DNA of 43,275 nucleotides, from NCBI GenBank assembly GCA_046757645.1, contig JBHHYS010000008.1, positions 1 to 43,275 on the forward strand, given 5' to 3'. The DNA comes from JBHHYS01 sp046757645. GTDB lineage: Bacteria; Acidobacteriota; Terriglobia; Acidiferrales; 2-02-FULL-67-57. The stretch's first letter is position 1; each line of letters starts with the position of its first letter. This document shows, in pieces, positions 23,853 through 32,581 of this stretch. The notes under the pieces are model-generated. The model was not told where the DNA came from, made no database searches, and saw only the letters and a list, made by a program, of their open reading frames with translations. Made by a program: the position numbers and the translations under genes.

Positions 23853-25901
23853 CTAGGTGGTGTTGATGATCAGGTTGCCGTAGGCATCCACCTCCAGACT
23901 TTGCCCCGGCAAGATGATAATCGTCGAACTCCACTCCTCGACGATAGCCGGCCCCTTGAACCGGTCCCCTCCACCCAGCTTTTCCCGGTCATAGACGGGA
24001 CAGCTCACCCACCCCTCCGCTTCCTTGAAGTAGACCTTGCGGCGCGCCTTGATGGCCCCAGAGGCGTCGCCCGTGCCTTGGGGAACCTTTCTCATCACCG
24101 GCTTGCTGGACTCGCGGATGGCCGAGAGGCGCAGGTGGACCGCCTCCGTCGGGGTGCCGGGTGATGCGTGCGCATAGGCTTGCTCATGCAACCGATCGAA
24201 CCGCTGCTGCAATATCGCCATCCCTTTCTCGCGTAACTCACTATCGGAGGGAACCGGTACCCTGACGGTGTGCTCTTGGCCGTCGTAGCGCATGTCAATC
24301 ATGCGCACGAAACGGACGCCATCGCCGGATACCCCGCTCCGTTGCAACAACTCGAGAGTCACTTCGGCCAACTCATCGAACCTCTTCAATAACTCCTCGA
24401 CGCTCAGACGGGCCGTGGGCACCACCGAGGTGCGCACTACATCTTCGCGAAAGTCCGCATTCAGAATCCCCCATGCCGAGAACACCGCTGGGCCGACCGG
24501 AATAATGGCGTGAGGGACCTTGAGCTCCTGGGCGAGCGCCGCGGCAAACAAGCCTCCACCACCGCCGTAGCACAAAAGTGAAAAATCCCGCGGGTCATGC
24601 CCCCGCTCGATGGTCACCTGACGGATGGCATTGATCATATTGGTATCGGCCAGGCGGGTGATGCCATGAGCAGCTTCTTGCAGGGAGAGGCCCAGCGGAC
24701 TGGCGATCTTTTGCTGGATGGCCTGGGCAGCCAGCTCGACACCCAGTTTCATGCGCTGGCCCAGGAAGTAGTCCGGATTGATACGGCCCAGCACCAGATG
24801 CGCATCGGTCACTGTGGGTTCCCTGCCGCCCTTTCCAAAGCAGGCCGGACCGGGATCGGCCTCAGCGCTCTGCGGGCCGACGCGAAAACTTCCTTGCCTA
24901 TCGATCCAAGCGATGCTGCCCCCTCCCGCGCCCACGGACACGATGTCAATCGTGGGTTGCAACACCGGTCGTCGGCCGACATGGGTTTCGGCCTTCTCAA
25001 ACGGGCGGTTGTCCACGATCAGCGCCACGTCGAAGCTGGTGCCCCCGACGTCAGCCGCGATCAGGTTCGGACGCCCAATCTGTTTGCCGAGCGCCACTGC
25101 GCCGATGACCCCGCCCGCTGGCCCGGATTCCAGGGTCCGGATCGGCACGCGGCGCGCCGTATGGGAGGACATCGTTCCCCCGGTGGATTGCATAACGTTG
25201 AGCCCCCCCCGGAAGCCCAGGGTGGACAGCCGTGCTTCGACCTCCGCCATGTAGGAGGCCATGCGGGGCATCACGTATGTGCTAAGCACTACGGTTGACG
25301 TCCGCTCAAACTCGCGGAATTCGCCGGTGATGTCAGACGATAGGGCAACCTGGGCTTCCGGGTAGAGCTCGCGGCAAATCTCGCGAACCCGCCGCTCATG
25401 GGCAGGGTTGGCGTAGGCGTGCAAAAAGCAGACGGCAATTCCCTTTACGCCACGCAGCTTCAGTTTTTGGATCACTTCGCGGGTGGCCTCTTCATCCAAT
25501 GGAAGGATCACTTCACCCTTGTGGTTGAGCCGCTCCGGCACCTCGAAGCGCAGGTAGCGCGGCACCAGCGGCTTGGGTGGCTTGTAGGCCAGGTTGTAGA
25601 CTTCCGGGCGGTTGCCGCGCCCCAGCTCGAGCACGTCGCGAAACCCTCGGGTGGTGATGAGACCGACCGGGGCCCCGCCTTCCTGCAAAATCGTGTTGAT
25701 GACGAGCGTGGAGCCATGGGTGATCATCTCCAGGGCAGCCGGATCGACTCGAAGACGCTTGATGCCCTCGAAGAGGCGGTCGGTCAGACTCATCCGAATG
25801 GAGGGCTCTTTCTCAATCGTGAGCTTGCCGGTCGTCTCGTCCAGGAGAACGAAATCGACAAAGGTGCCACCCACATCAATCGCCAGACGGTTTCGGGGCA
25901 T
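23853..25901 (-). CDS. hyuA: Hydantoinase A/oxoprolinase-family ATPase subunit
   Basis: HyuA is the ASKHA-fold ATP-using subunit that activates cyclic amide or carboxylate substrates for HyuB. The 682-residue product opens with the phosphate-1 motif LAIDVGGTFVDFVLLDE, followed by a HyuA N-terminal domain (THGSTLVINTILQ, about residues 70). The central nucleotide-binding core contains LIAADVGGTSFDVALI, and GAGGGSIAWID and the CYGGGGGLFAAALA segment follow. These are standard for HyuA, but they do not separate hydantoinase, oxoprolinase and carboxylase members. The ATG at 25901 was preferred to an upstream GTG at 25943. It follows the RhaT-like permease by 48 bases and precedes hyuB by 24, all on one strand. 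Confidence 0.93.
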   Translation of the reverse strand: MPRNRLAIDVGGTFVDFVLLDETTGKLTIEKEPSIRMSLTDRLFEGIKRLRVDPAALEMITHGSTLVINTILQEGGAPVGLITTRGFRDVLELGRGNRPEVYNLAYKPPKPLVPRYLRFEVPERLNHKGEVILPLDEEATREVIQKLKLRGVKGIAVCFLHAYANPAHERRVREICRELYPEAQVALSSDITGEFREFERTSTVVLSTYVMPRMASYMAEVEARLSTLGFRGGLNVMQSTGGTMSSHTARRVPIRTLESGPAGGVIGAVALGKQIGRPNLIAADVGGTSFDVALIVDNRPFEKAETHVGRRPVLQPTIDIVSVGAGGGSIAWIDRQGSFRVGPQSAEADPGPACFGKGGREPTVTDAHLVLGRINPDYFLGQRMKLGVELAAQAIQQKIASPLGLSLQEAAHGITRLADTNMINAIRQVTIERGHDPRDFSLLCYGGGGGLFAAALAQELKVPHAIIPVGPAVFSAWGILNADFREDVVRTSVVPTARLSVEELLKRFDELAEVTLELLQRSGVSGDGVRFVRMIDMRYDGQEHTVRVPVPSDSELREKGMAILQQRFDRLHEQAYAHASPGTPTEAVHLRLSAIRESSKPVMRKVPQGTGDASGAIKARRKVYFKEAEGWVSCPVYDREKLGGGDRFKGPAIVEEWSSTIIILPGQSLEVDAYGNLIINTT

Positions 25902-25949
25902 CGATGCTGAGCCTCTGCTTCCTGGGCGCTGGCCTTCCCTCACTTGTTT

Positions 25950-26990
25950 CTATCCCACCGGGCGATTCGCATACCCGATAAGGAATATGGCCCCGGTGAG
26001 AATCCCCAGTCCCACTGCCATCAATGCTTGGGGTTTGCGACCAGCGTCGCGCCATTCGCCGGTGAGCAGGCCCAAGACGTTCGCGGTGATAATCATCGAT
26101 GACATTAAAATGGAAAACCCAATTGACGTCCCCAGTTCTCCCAGGCTGGCCGCCCCAAACCCGTAGAGGGCAATCCCGGCCATCTGCACCGCACCCATTA
26201 CCCCCGCCAACAGCCAGTAGTGGCCGGTGCCGGAGCGGCGAAACTTCTTGAAGGTTTGGTTTCGCCGCAGCAAGAACAGGCAATAGGCGCCGCTGCAAAG
26301 GAAGAGGGGAAAGGTGGTGACCGCCCAGAGCGCGTTCACCGAGCGCAGGGCGCTGGCGCCAAGGGTGCGGGCCTGCTGAGGAATCTCTGCGCCGAAGGCC
26401 AACGCCAGGTTGCCGCCCGGAATCAATAGTCCCGCCAAAACGCACACCCCCACCCCCGCCGCGTAGGACCAGGGAAGCATACTGCCCCGCTGGGGAGCCG
26501 CCACCCCCAGCTTCTTCTCCCGTAACCGGCCAGCGTAGGAAGACAGGGCGGTGCCGGCGATGATCGCCGCCACTCCCACCAGGAGAATCAACCCGCGGCG
26601 GGAGAAGGCTTGCTCGGGCGTCAGCGCCACCAATGGCACAAAGGTTCCCACCGAAACCGTCAGACCCATAATGATCGCGTAGCCCAGGCCGAGCCCCACG
26701 ATGGCGATGCCCAGGCCGAACATCACGGTCCCCAGCCCCCAACCCAACCCAAACAGAAGGGTGATTCCGAGGGTGCGCGGGGTTACGCGAGTCAACGCCT
26801 CCAGCAGAGACGGCACGCTCCAAAAGGCTAGCACCCAGGGGGCCAGCAAAAAGGCGGCGACCGAAAACCCCAACCAGGTATTCTCCCAATCCCACTTGTC
26901 CATAAACTTCATCGGCCACAGCATCGCTCCTTGCAAAATTCCCCCCAGGAGCGCCAACCCGATGCCGAGCAGGAATTGTGTATCTCCCAC
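25950..26990 (-). CDS. RhaT-like sugar permease (DMT superfamily)
   Basis: The 346-residue, ten-helix membrane protein resembles the L-rhamnose-proton symporter RhaT. Its start reads LGIGLALLGGILQGAMLWPM then KFMDKWDWENTWLGFSVAAF, the conserved RhaT N-terminal pattern of two helices around P-M-K-F and W-E-N-T-W. It also has GLGWGLGTVMFGLG and a terminal ANVLGLLTGEWRDAGRKP motif. It is expected to import a sugar or sugar-like compound across the cytoplasmic membrane, driven by an ion gradient; rhamnose itself is not implied. The start is GTG at 26990 with AAGGGAG upstream. Located between coxL and hyuA, it is the most likely inner-membrane transporter for the operon's substrate. Confidence 0.87.
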   Translation of the reverse strand: MGDTQFLLGIGLALLGGILQGAMLWPMKFMDKWDWENTWLGFSVAAFLLAPWVLAFWSVPSLLEALTRVTPRTLGITLLFGLGWGLGTVMFGLGIAIVGLGLGYAIIMGLTVSVGTFVPLVALTPEQAFSRRGLILLVGVAAIIAGTALSSYAGRLREKKLGVAAPQRGSMLPWSYAAGVGVCVLAGLLIPGGNLALAFGAEIPQQARTLGASALRSVNALWAVTTFPLFLCSGAYCLFLLRRNQTFKKFRRSGTGHYWLLAGVMGAVQMAGIALYGFGAASLGELGTSIGFSILMSSMIITANVLGLLTGEWRDAGRKPQALMAVGLGILTGAIFLIGYANRPVG

Positions 26991-27050
26991 CAGCTCCCTT
27001 TCTCAGCAGATGCTTCCCCGCACTCGGGGGTCGTGTAGCACGGGCGCGGG

Positions 27051-29435
27051 CTAGGGTTTTTTTTCTTTACGCCGCGCCTGCTGCAATTGTCGCCACACTC
27101 GTTCAACGCGAATCGGCAGCTCCGTGACCTTGACGCCAAAGGGGGACAGCGCATCGGCCACGGCGTTCGCCAGGGCACCCGGGGGGGCGATGGCGCCGCC
27201 TTCGCCCATCCCCTTCACGCCCCCGGGCGTATGGGGCGAGGGCGTCTCCAGGTGAGCAATCTCAATCGGGGGGATCTCCGCCGCCGTGGGAATGGTGTAG
27301 TCCATCAGCGAGCCGGTCAGCAGTTGCCCGTCCTCGTTGTACACCAGGTCTTCGTAGAGCGCGTTCCCGATGCCTTGGGCGGTCCCGCCTCGAATCTGGC
27401 CCTCGACGATCATCGGGTTGATCATCTTCCCGCAGTCGTGCACCACGATGTATCGGAGAATCTGGGTCTGGCCGGTCTCGGGATTCACTTCCACAATCGC
27501 CAAATGAGTGGCATTGGGGGTGGAGAGCGGCGGCGGCTCGTAACTTTGCGTGGCTTCCAACGCCACCGGGACGCTCCCGGGCACCCGGTCGGGACGCACC
27601 ATCGCCAGCTTGCACACTTCCCCCAGCGGCAGCTCCCGGTCCGGGGAGCATTGCACGCCGACACGCCCGTTTCGAATCTCCATTCGCTCGGGGCTGACCC
27701 CGAAGTGTCGGGCGGCAACCTCAAAGAGCTTTTTCTTTACCTGGCGGGCGGCCAGCAGAGTCGCGCCTCCGCACACCACGGTGAACCGGCTGCTGTGGCT
27801 TCCCCAACTGAATGGGGTGGCGGCGGTGTCGCCCATAAAAACCGTAACCTCGTCCAGGCCCACGCCGAATTCGTCCCCCAGAATCTGCGCCAGTGTGGTC
27901 CCATAGCCCTGCCCGGGACAGGACATCCCCGACTCCACAATGATCTTGCCGGAAGGGGTGAGCCGCACCGTGACCGTGTCGAATCCACTCGCATCCCAGA
28001 TGGCATAGAACATCGAGCCGGGCGCCGTCAGCTCCACATAGCAGGAGAGACCCACACCCAAGAAGCGCCCCTGAGCCCGCAGCCGCTGCTGTTCCCGGCG
28101 AAAATTCTCGTAGTCGGCCATCTTGAGGGCTTTCTCCAGCGCCTCAATGTAGCTCCCACTGTCGTAGACCAGCCCGGTGGCGGTGGTGTAGGGGAAGTCC
28201 TGGCGGCGAATCAAGTTCTTGCGCCGCACCGCCGCCGGGTCCATCCCCAACTCCCGGGCGAGGCAGTCAATCAAGTGCTCCACGATATAGGTGGCCATCG
28301 GCGCTCCCACGGCGCGATAGGGCCCCAGGGGTGACTTGTTTGTCACCACGTTGTACATCTCGTACTCGTAATTCTGGATGCGATAGGGTCCGGGAAGCAC
28401 CGCAGACATATGGAGGGGTTCGTTCGAGGTTCCCGGGTAGGCGGGGTAGGCACCCGCATCGCTGAGCAATTTGGCCCGCATGCCGAGAATCGTTCCGTCC
28501 TGGCGGGCGGCCAGTTCGACAGTGAATACGCCCTGGCGGGCGTGAATGGCCGCCTGCAAATTCTCCAGACGGTCTTCGATCCATTTCACCGGACGACCCA
28601 CCTGCCGGGCCAGCAGGCAAAGCACGATTTCATCGGGAAAAACGTGGCTCTTGATGCCGAAGCCCCCTCCGATGTCGGGGACAATCACTTGAAATTTGTT
28701 CTCCGAGATGCCGATTAATTCCGCCACCGTCATCCGCACTACGTGCGGGATCTGCGAGGAGGTCCACAACACTAGGCTTCCGCTGGCCGGGTCGTAGTGG
28801 GCAATGCCGCCGCGGGTCTCAATCGACAATCCCGTGCACCGATTGGTGCGGAAGGTCTCCTGGACTACGCTGCTCGCTTCCCGAAAGGCCCGCTCGGGAT
28901 CGCCACTGCGGAAATCGGCCTTCAGCATGATGTTGTCGCCCCAGTGCTCATAGAGCAACGGGGCGTCGGGGGCGAGCGCTCTTTCCACCTCGGTCACCAC
29001 CGGCAGGGCTTCATAGTCAACAAAAACTTTTTGGGCGGCATCTTCGGCCAGGTAACGATTTTCCGCCACCAGGGCGACGACCGCCTCCCCCACGTAGCGA
29101 ACCCGTCCGAGGGCCAAGGGATACCAGTTGGCGATTTTGTAGGCCCGGGCGAGCCGTTCCAGGCCGGCCGCCTCGTGCAACTTGGCTTGCAGGGGGCGGG
29201 CTTGGCGCGCTGCTTCCTCGCCGGTCAGAATCGCCAGCACACCGGGGGAGCGGAGGGCCTCCTCGACCCCAATGGAGCGTATCTTTGCGTGGGCGTATGG
29301 GCTCCGGACAAAGGCCGCTTCCACCATGCCCGGCAAGGTGATGTCATCGAGAAAGCGCCCTCGGCCGGTCAGTAGTCTCGGGTCCTCGACCCGCTTTACC
29401 CGTGCCCCCATCAACTTGGCCGGGCCAACAACCAT
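27051..29435 (-). CDS. Molybdenum hydroxylase large subunit (xanthine dehydrogenase/CoxL family)
   Basis: This subunit binds the molybdenum-pterin cofactor and carries the catalytic site for hydroxylating aldehydes or N-heterocycles. The 794-residue product starts with GARVKRVEDPRLLTGRGRF, has the molybdopterin segments DIGGGFGIKSH and GMSCPGQGYGT, and ends with the catalytic glutamate E745 in GEGGAIAPPGALANA. The loop near GPYRAVGAP lacks the AYRCSFR sequence of true form I CO dehydrogenase, so CO oxidation is unlikely. The ATG at 29435 has GAGG at good spacing; other starts are the GTG at 29447 and ATGs at 29438 and 29411. It overlaps the small-subunit frame by about 90 bases. It is third in the ten-gene operon. 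The substrate is not identifiable. Confidence 0.93.
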   Translation of the reverse strand: MVVGPAKLMGARVKRVEDPRLLTGRGRFLDDITLPGMVEAAFVRSPYAHAKIRSIGVEEALRSPGVLAILTGEEAARQARPLQAKLHEAAGLERLARAYKIANWYPLALGRVRYVGEAVVALVAENRYLAEDAAQKVFVDYEALPVVTEVERALAPDAPLLYEHWGDNIMLKADFRSGDPERAFREASSVVQETFRTNRCTGLSIETRGGIAHYDPASGSLVLWTSSQIPHVVRMTVAELIGISENKFQVIVPDIGGGFGIKSHVFPDEIVLCLLARQVGRPVKWIEDRLENLQAAIHARQGVFTVELAARQDGTILGMRAKLLSDAGAYPAYPGTSNEPLHMSAVLPGPYRIQNYEYEMYNVVTNKSPLGPYRAVGAPMATYIVEHLIDCLARELGMDPAAVRRKNLIRRQDFPYTTATGLVYDSGSYIEALEKALKMADYENFRREQQRLRAQGRFLGVGLSCYVELTAPGSMFYAIWDASGFDTVTVRLTPSGKIIVESGMSCPGQGYGTTLAQILGDEFGVGLDEVTVFMGDTAATPFSWGSHSSRFTVVCGGATLLAARQVKKKLFEVAARHFGVSPERMEIRNGRVGVQCSPDRELPLGEVCKLAMVRPDRVPGSVPVALEATQSYEPPPLSTPNATHLAIVEVNPETGQTQILRYIVVHDCGKMINPMIVEGQIRGGTAQGIGNALYEDLVYNEDGQLLTGSLMDYTIPTAAEIPPIEIAHLETPSPHTPGGVKGMGEGGAIAPPGALANAVADALSPFGVKVTELPIRVERVWRQLQQARRKEKKP

Positions 29436-29940
29436 CATCTCCCTCACCGATTCTTATTTTTCGCCCCGTTGTTTCTTGCCCCGGGGCGATGGTGCTGAAC
29501 ACTGCGTCCACAATCGTCTGATAACCCGTGCAGCGGCACAAGTTGCCGGAGAGGATCTCCCGGATCTCCTCTTTTGTCGCGGGTGGGGTGCCTTGCATCA
29601 GTTCATGCGCGGTCATCAAAAATCCTGAAGTGCAGAAGCCGCACTGCAAGCCGTGGTGCTCCCAGAAAGACCTTTGCAAAGCACTCAGTTCATCGTGCTT
29701 GGCCAATCCCTCCACGGTGAGCAAGTCCGCCCCATCTGCTTGCACCGCGAACATCAGACAGGAACGCACGCTTTCACCGTTGAGAAGGATGGTGCAGGCG
29801 CCACAGACGCCGTGTTCGCAGCCGACCCGCGTTCCGGTCAGGTACAGATCCTGTCGGAGAAAATCCACCAGCAATTTGCGCACTTCCACGGTGCGCTGGT
29901 AGCCGACGCCGTTCACGCGGAACTGAATCGTGCGCTGCAT
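29344..29940 (-). CDS. Molybdenum hydroxylase small subunit, two [2Fe-2S] clusters
   Basis: The protein passes electrons from the Mo site to FAD. C41, C46, C49 and C61 (CEHGVCGAC ... C) form the ferredoxin-like cluster; C100, C103, C135 and C137 (CGFC and CRC) form the second, within the usual CxxC/CxC helical domain ending CRCTGYQTIVDAV. Family members end near residue 160. Here the frame continues to 198 with a low-complexity tail (GRKIRIGEG and following) that overlaps the start of the large subunit. A one-base shift near 29450-29470 would give a stop at the usual place (TAA or TGA visible in the other frames), so the tail may be a frameshift artefact or a real coupling overlap. It starts 8 bases after the medium subunit. 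Confidence 0.92.
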   Translation of the reverse strand: MQRTIQFRVNGVGYQRTVEVRKLLVDFLRQDLYLTGTRVGCEHGVCGACTILLNGESVRSCLMFAVQADGADLLTVEGLAKHDELSALQRSFWEHHGLQCGFCTSGFLMTAHELMQGTPPATKEEIREILSGNLCRCTGYQTIVDAVFSTIAPGQETTGRKIRIGEGDDGCWPGQVDGGTGKAGRGPETTDRPRALSR

Positions 29941-29948
29941 GGCCAGCT

Positions 29949-30824
29949 TTAACCTTCTGGACGCGCACGCGTCCAGGCGTCCTGCAGTGCGCGTCGGGCA
30001 TAGACTTCCGCCATCGCGGTTCGGTATTCCGCCGAGGCATGGATGTCGGTGGTGGGCTCGGTGACCTCAGTGACCAATCGCGCTGCCTCAGCCAGCAGTT
30101 TTGGGTTGGGCTTTTCGCCGCGCAAAAGATTCTCGGCCGCTTTGGCACGCACCGGAACCGGAGCCACGCTGCCGAGAGCAATCCGCGCCTCCCTACACAC
30201 GCCGCGCTCGTCCAGAGTGATCAGGGCGGCTACGGCAACCAGCGCAAACGCTCCCTGCTGCAGGGCCAACTCCTGAAATCCCCAGCCCGTCCGCGGCCCC
30301 AGGGTGGGCACCCAAGCCTCCACCAGAATTTCTGGGGGTTGGAGGGCGGTGGTCAGATAGCTGAGAAAAAATTCCTCCGGGCTGAGAGAGCGTTCCCCCC
30401 GGGGGCTGCGGAGAGAAATCCGGCTCCCCAAGGCGGCTAACACCACCGGGAATTCGGCCGCGGGATCCGCATGCGCCAGGCTGCCCCCGAAGGTTCCCCG
30501 GTTGCGAATGGCCAAGTGCCCGATGAAGCGCGCGGCAAAAGCAAGAATAGGGCACTTTGCCTGGACGAGCGGGGAGGTTTCCAAAGCCCGATGGCGGGTC
30601 AAGGCACCAATGCGGAGCCCTTCCTCGGACTCCACAATGTAGGAAAGCTGCTGGATGCGATTGATATCCACCAGCACCTGGGGGCGTGCCAGGCGAAAGT
30701 TGAGCAGGGGGACCAAACTTTGGCCCCCGGCGAGAATCTTGGCCCTCTCCGCATATTCACCCAGCAGGGAGATGGCTTCTTCCGTCGTGCTCGGAGCGAA
30801 ATAGTCAAATGGTGGCGGCTTCAT
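29949..30824 (-). CDS. Molybdenum hydroxylase medium subunit, FAD-binding
   Basis: The 291-residue subunit binds FAD and passes electrons to the final acceptor. It has the two FAD motifs of the CoxM/CutM family: AGGQSLVPLLNFRLARP near residue 36 and IRNRGTFGGSLAHADPAAE at about 105-123. A C-terminal CO dehydrogenase flavoprotein domain includes the family's GSVAPVPVRA region. The ATG at 30824 (MKPPPFDYFAP) matches the usual N-terminus; the longer frame upstream is intergenic and lacks a ribosome site. It is the first gene of the ten-gene minus-strand array. The 191-base region upstream, shared with ridA, probably contains the operon promoter. Confidence 0.93.
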   Translation of the reverse strand: MKPPPFDYFAPSTTEEAISLLGEYAERAKILAGGQSLVPLLNFRLARPQVLVDINRIQQLSYIVESEEGLRIGALTRHRALETSPLVQAKCPILAFAARFIGHLAIRNRGTFGGSLAHADPAAEFPVVLAALGSRISLRSPRGERSLSPEEFFLSYLTTALQPPEILVEAWVPTLGPRTGWGFQELALQQGAFALVAVAALITLDERGVCREARIALGSVAPVPVRAKAAENLLRGEKPNPKLLAEAARLVTEVTEPTTDIHASAEYRTAMAEVYARRALQDAWTRARPEG

Positions 30825-30909
30825 GAGATTTTTGTGCTTGCCGGGAGGCAGACCGGATGTTTCGCCGCGGGGCGGGCACCTCCCAGAGCGAATCCACCGT
30901 CGTGGGCAT

Positions 30910-30935
30910 GGAATTTTTTCTTTACCGGAAATTCC
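30910..30935. promoter_or_regulatory. Inverted repeat in the coxM-ridA divergent region, candidate operator
   Basis: GGAATTT (30910-30916) and AAATTCC (30929-30935) are perfect 7-bp inverted arms separated by 12 bases. The repeat overlaps the -35 box of the candidate ridA promoter and lies about 90 bases from the coxM start. Its position suits a regulator controlling both directions, such as the nearby IclR protein. Binding is inferred. Confidence 0.42.
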
Positions 30936-30949
30936 CCAAACGATATCCT
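30921..30949 (+). promoter_or_regulatory. Candidate promoter of ridA
   Basis: TTTACC (30921-30926) and TATCCT (30944-30949) are separated by 17 bases, each matching consensus in four of six positions. The leader to the ridA ATG would be about 60 bases. Confidence 0.35.
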
Positions 30950-31015
30950 CAGCCGCACCGACAACCAGACGCAACGCAGCAACAAAGCCTCGGCCCGACT
31001 AGAGGAGGAAAGTCC

Positions 31016-31432
31016 ATGCGCGCGAAAAAGATTGTCAGGACGCAACTGGCACCGGAACCCAAAGGCCCGTACTCCCAAGGCATCATCGCCGGGGATCTTG
31101 TTTTTGTGGCCGGGCAGGGACCGGTCGATCCCCAGAGCGGCCGCTTCATCCTCGGCGACATCCGGGAGGAATGTGAACTGACGCTGAAGAACCTCGAAGC
31201 CATCTTGAAAGCGAGTGGAACCACGCTGGCGAACGTTGTCCAGTGTACCGTCTACCTAGGTGACCTGGCCGATTTCGAGGCGATGAACCAAGTCTATGGT
31301 CGCTTCTTTCCCGCCCACTGCCCTGCCCGGACGACGCTCCAGGCGGGCAAGCTGCTGCGCGGCATCAAAGTGGAAATTGATGCCGTAGCCCTGATCCCCA
31401 ATCGGAGGCACAAGCGCGCTTCCCCCCGTTAG
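31016..31432 (+). CDS. ridA: RidA/YjgF-family enamine/imine deaminase
   Basis: RidA proteins hydrolyse reactive enamines and imines such as 2-aminoacrylate, releasing ammonia and the keto acid. The 138-residue product has the complete trimer-fold motifs: GPYSQGIIAGDLVFVAGQGP near the N-terminus, a central NVVQCTVYLGDLADF, and the catalytic arginine R105 in PARTT, followed by E120 in VEIDAVAL. The ATG at 31016 has AGAGGAGG upstream; the longer frame is not coding. It is divergent from the coxM operon and precedes iclR. In a pathway with a cyclic-amide hydrolase, an imine-hydrolysing partner fits nitrogenous intermediates. A Rut-type or general detoxifying role is the alternative. Confidence 0.94.
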   Translation: MRAKKIVRTQLAPEPKGPYSQGIIAGDLVFVAGQGPVDPQSGRFILGDIREECELTLKNLEAILKASGTTLANVVQCTVYLGDLADFEAMNQVYGRFFPAHCPARTTLQAGKLLRGIKVEIDAVALIPNRRHKRASPR

Positions 31433-31557
31433 GCCGCACTGCCCCAGCCGCTTTGCCGAGGGGGGCCAGGGTCATGATGGAAAACCCCCCATCACTCGGC
31501 CGCCGCCATCGGCTCGGGTGGGGTCGAGTGGCTTGAGTTTTGCATTGTGCAAATTAG

Positions 31558-31584
31558 TTTTCACTACTAGAATTACTATATAAT
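31558..31584 (+). promoter_or_regulatory. Candidate promoter of iclR
   Basis: A perfect TATAAT (31579-31584) lies in an unusually AT-rich patch. TTTTCA (31558-31563) is a -35 candidate at 15 bases, which is short. AATTA (31571-31575) and TAATT (31581-31585) form a small palindrome over the -10, possibly an autoregulatory site. The rest of the 279-base gap (31433-31711) holds no gene. Confidence 0.45.
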
Positions 31585-31711
31585 TAGGGAGCGGGGTGAA
31601 GTTGTCAAGGGTGTAAGGCAAGAACCGAGCGCTAATTGTGTCATCCGTTTCCCATCTCGCCGCGAGAACTTCAGGGCATCCCCCGCCCGGCGGCAGCCGC
31701 TGGAGGTGGAA

Positions 31712-32581
31712 GTGGCTAACTCGAAGTCTGCACTCGAACGCGATTATTTGATTCAGAGTGTAACGCGCAGTTTCAAGATCGTGGACACGATTGCCGAGGC
31801 CGAGGAGGAGGTCGGTACCCAGCAAATCAGCCGGACGTTGGGACTCCACATCAGCACCGTGTTTCGCTTCCTGCAAACCTTAGCCCAGAGCGGGGTGGTC
31901 GAACAGAATCCCGGGACCGGGAAGTACCGGCTGGGTTTGAAACCCCTGGCGTGGGGCATGCAGGTGCTGCGCCAGATGGATCTCCGACGCGATGCTCTTC
32001 CCTTTCTGCGCGAACTGAACGAGAAGACGCGGGAGATGGTTCACATGACGGTGTACGACCGCGATGCGGCCATCTACATTGAGAAGATTGAGAGCCCGAC
32101 ACCTTTGCGGGTCTATTCCGAAGTTGGCAAGGCGGCGCCGCTTCACTGCACCGGGGTCGGCAAAGTGCTGATGGCAGCCCTGTCCGGGAAGGAGCTGGCT
32201 GAGCTCTTGCGGCGCTACCCTCTCAAGCGCTTCACATCGAGCACGATCACCCAGGTAGGCGCTCTGAAGCGAGAGCTAAGCCGCATTCGAGCTGAGGGGT
32301 TCGCACTGGACAATGAGGAACACGAACCCCACATCCGCTGCGTGGCCGCCCCGATTCGGAATCATATCGGCAAGGTCGTTGCCTCCATTAGCACAGCCGG
32401 ACCCACGACGCGCATTACACCCGCCCGCCTACCGGAGCTGATCGAGGCGGTCAAAGAAGCGGCACAGAAAATCTCTACTCGCCTCGGACACGGATACACC
32501 CCGGCGGCCGCAAGCGCCGAGCCCAGTGATGGGCTGGCGGCTAACCACAAACGCAAGAAACGAGGAGGGAGGAAGCCCTGA
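31712..32581 (+). CDS. IclR-family transcriptional regulator
   Basis: IclR regulators bind palindromic operators and sense small carbon-source metabolites, commonly keto acids or sugar-acid derivatives (KdgR type). The 289-residue product has an N-terminal winged helix (VTRSFKIVDTIAEAEEEVGT then QQISRTLGLHISTVFRFLQT) and a C-terminal effector domain with GAF-like motifs (PLHCTGVGKVLMAALSG, GFALDNEEHEPHIRCVAAPI). The tail is lysine/arginine-rich (HKRKKRGGRKP). The start is GTG at 31712, with GGAGG five bases upstream. It is downstream of ridA and divergent from the catabolic operon, and is the obvious candidate for its control. Confidence 0.93.
   Translation: MANSKSALERDYLIQSVTRSFKIVDTIAEAEEEVGTQQISRTLGLHISTVFRFLQTLAQSGVVEQNPGTGKYRLGLKPLAWGMQVLRQMDLRRDALPFLRELNEKTREMVHMTVYDRDAAIYIEKIESPTPLRVYSEVGKAAPLHCTGVGKVLMAALSGKELAELLRRYPLKRFTSSTITQVGALKRELSRIRAEGFALDNEEHEPHIRCVAAPIRNHIGKVVASISTAGPTTRITPARLPELIEAVKEAAQKISTRLGHGYTPAAASAEPSDGLAANHKRKKRGGRKP

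Noticed and set aside
27051..30824. Carbon monoxide dehydrogenase (CoxMSL)
   Set aside because: The subunit order and families match, but the large subunit lacks the AYRCSFR active-site loop of form I CO dehydrogenase, so a general molybdenum hydroxylase call is safer.
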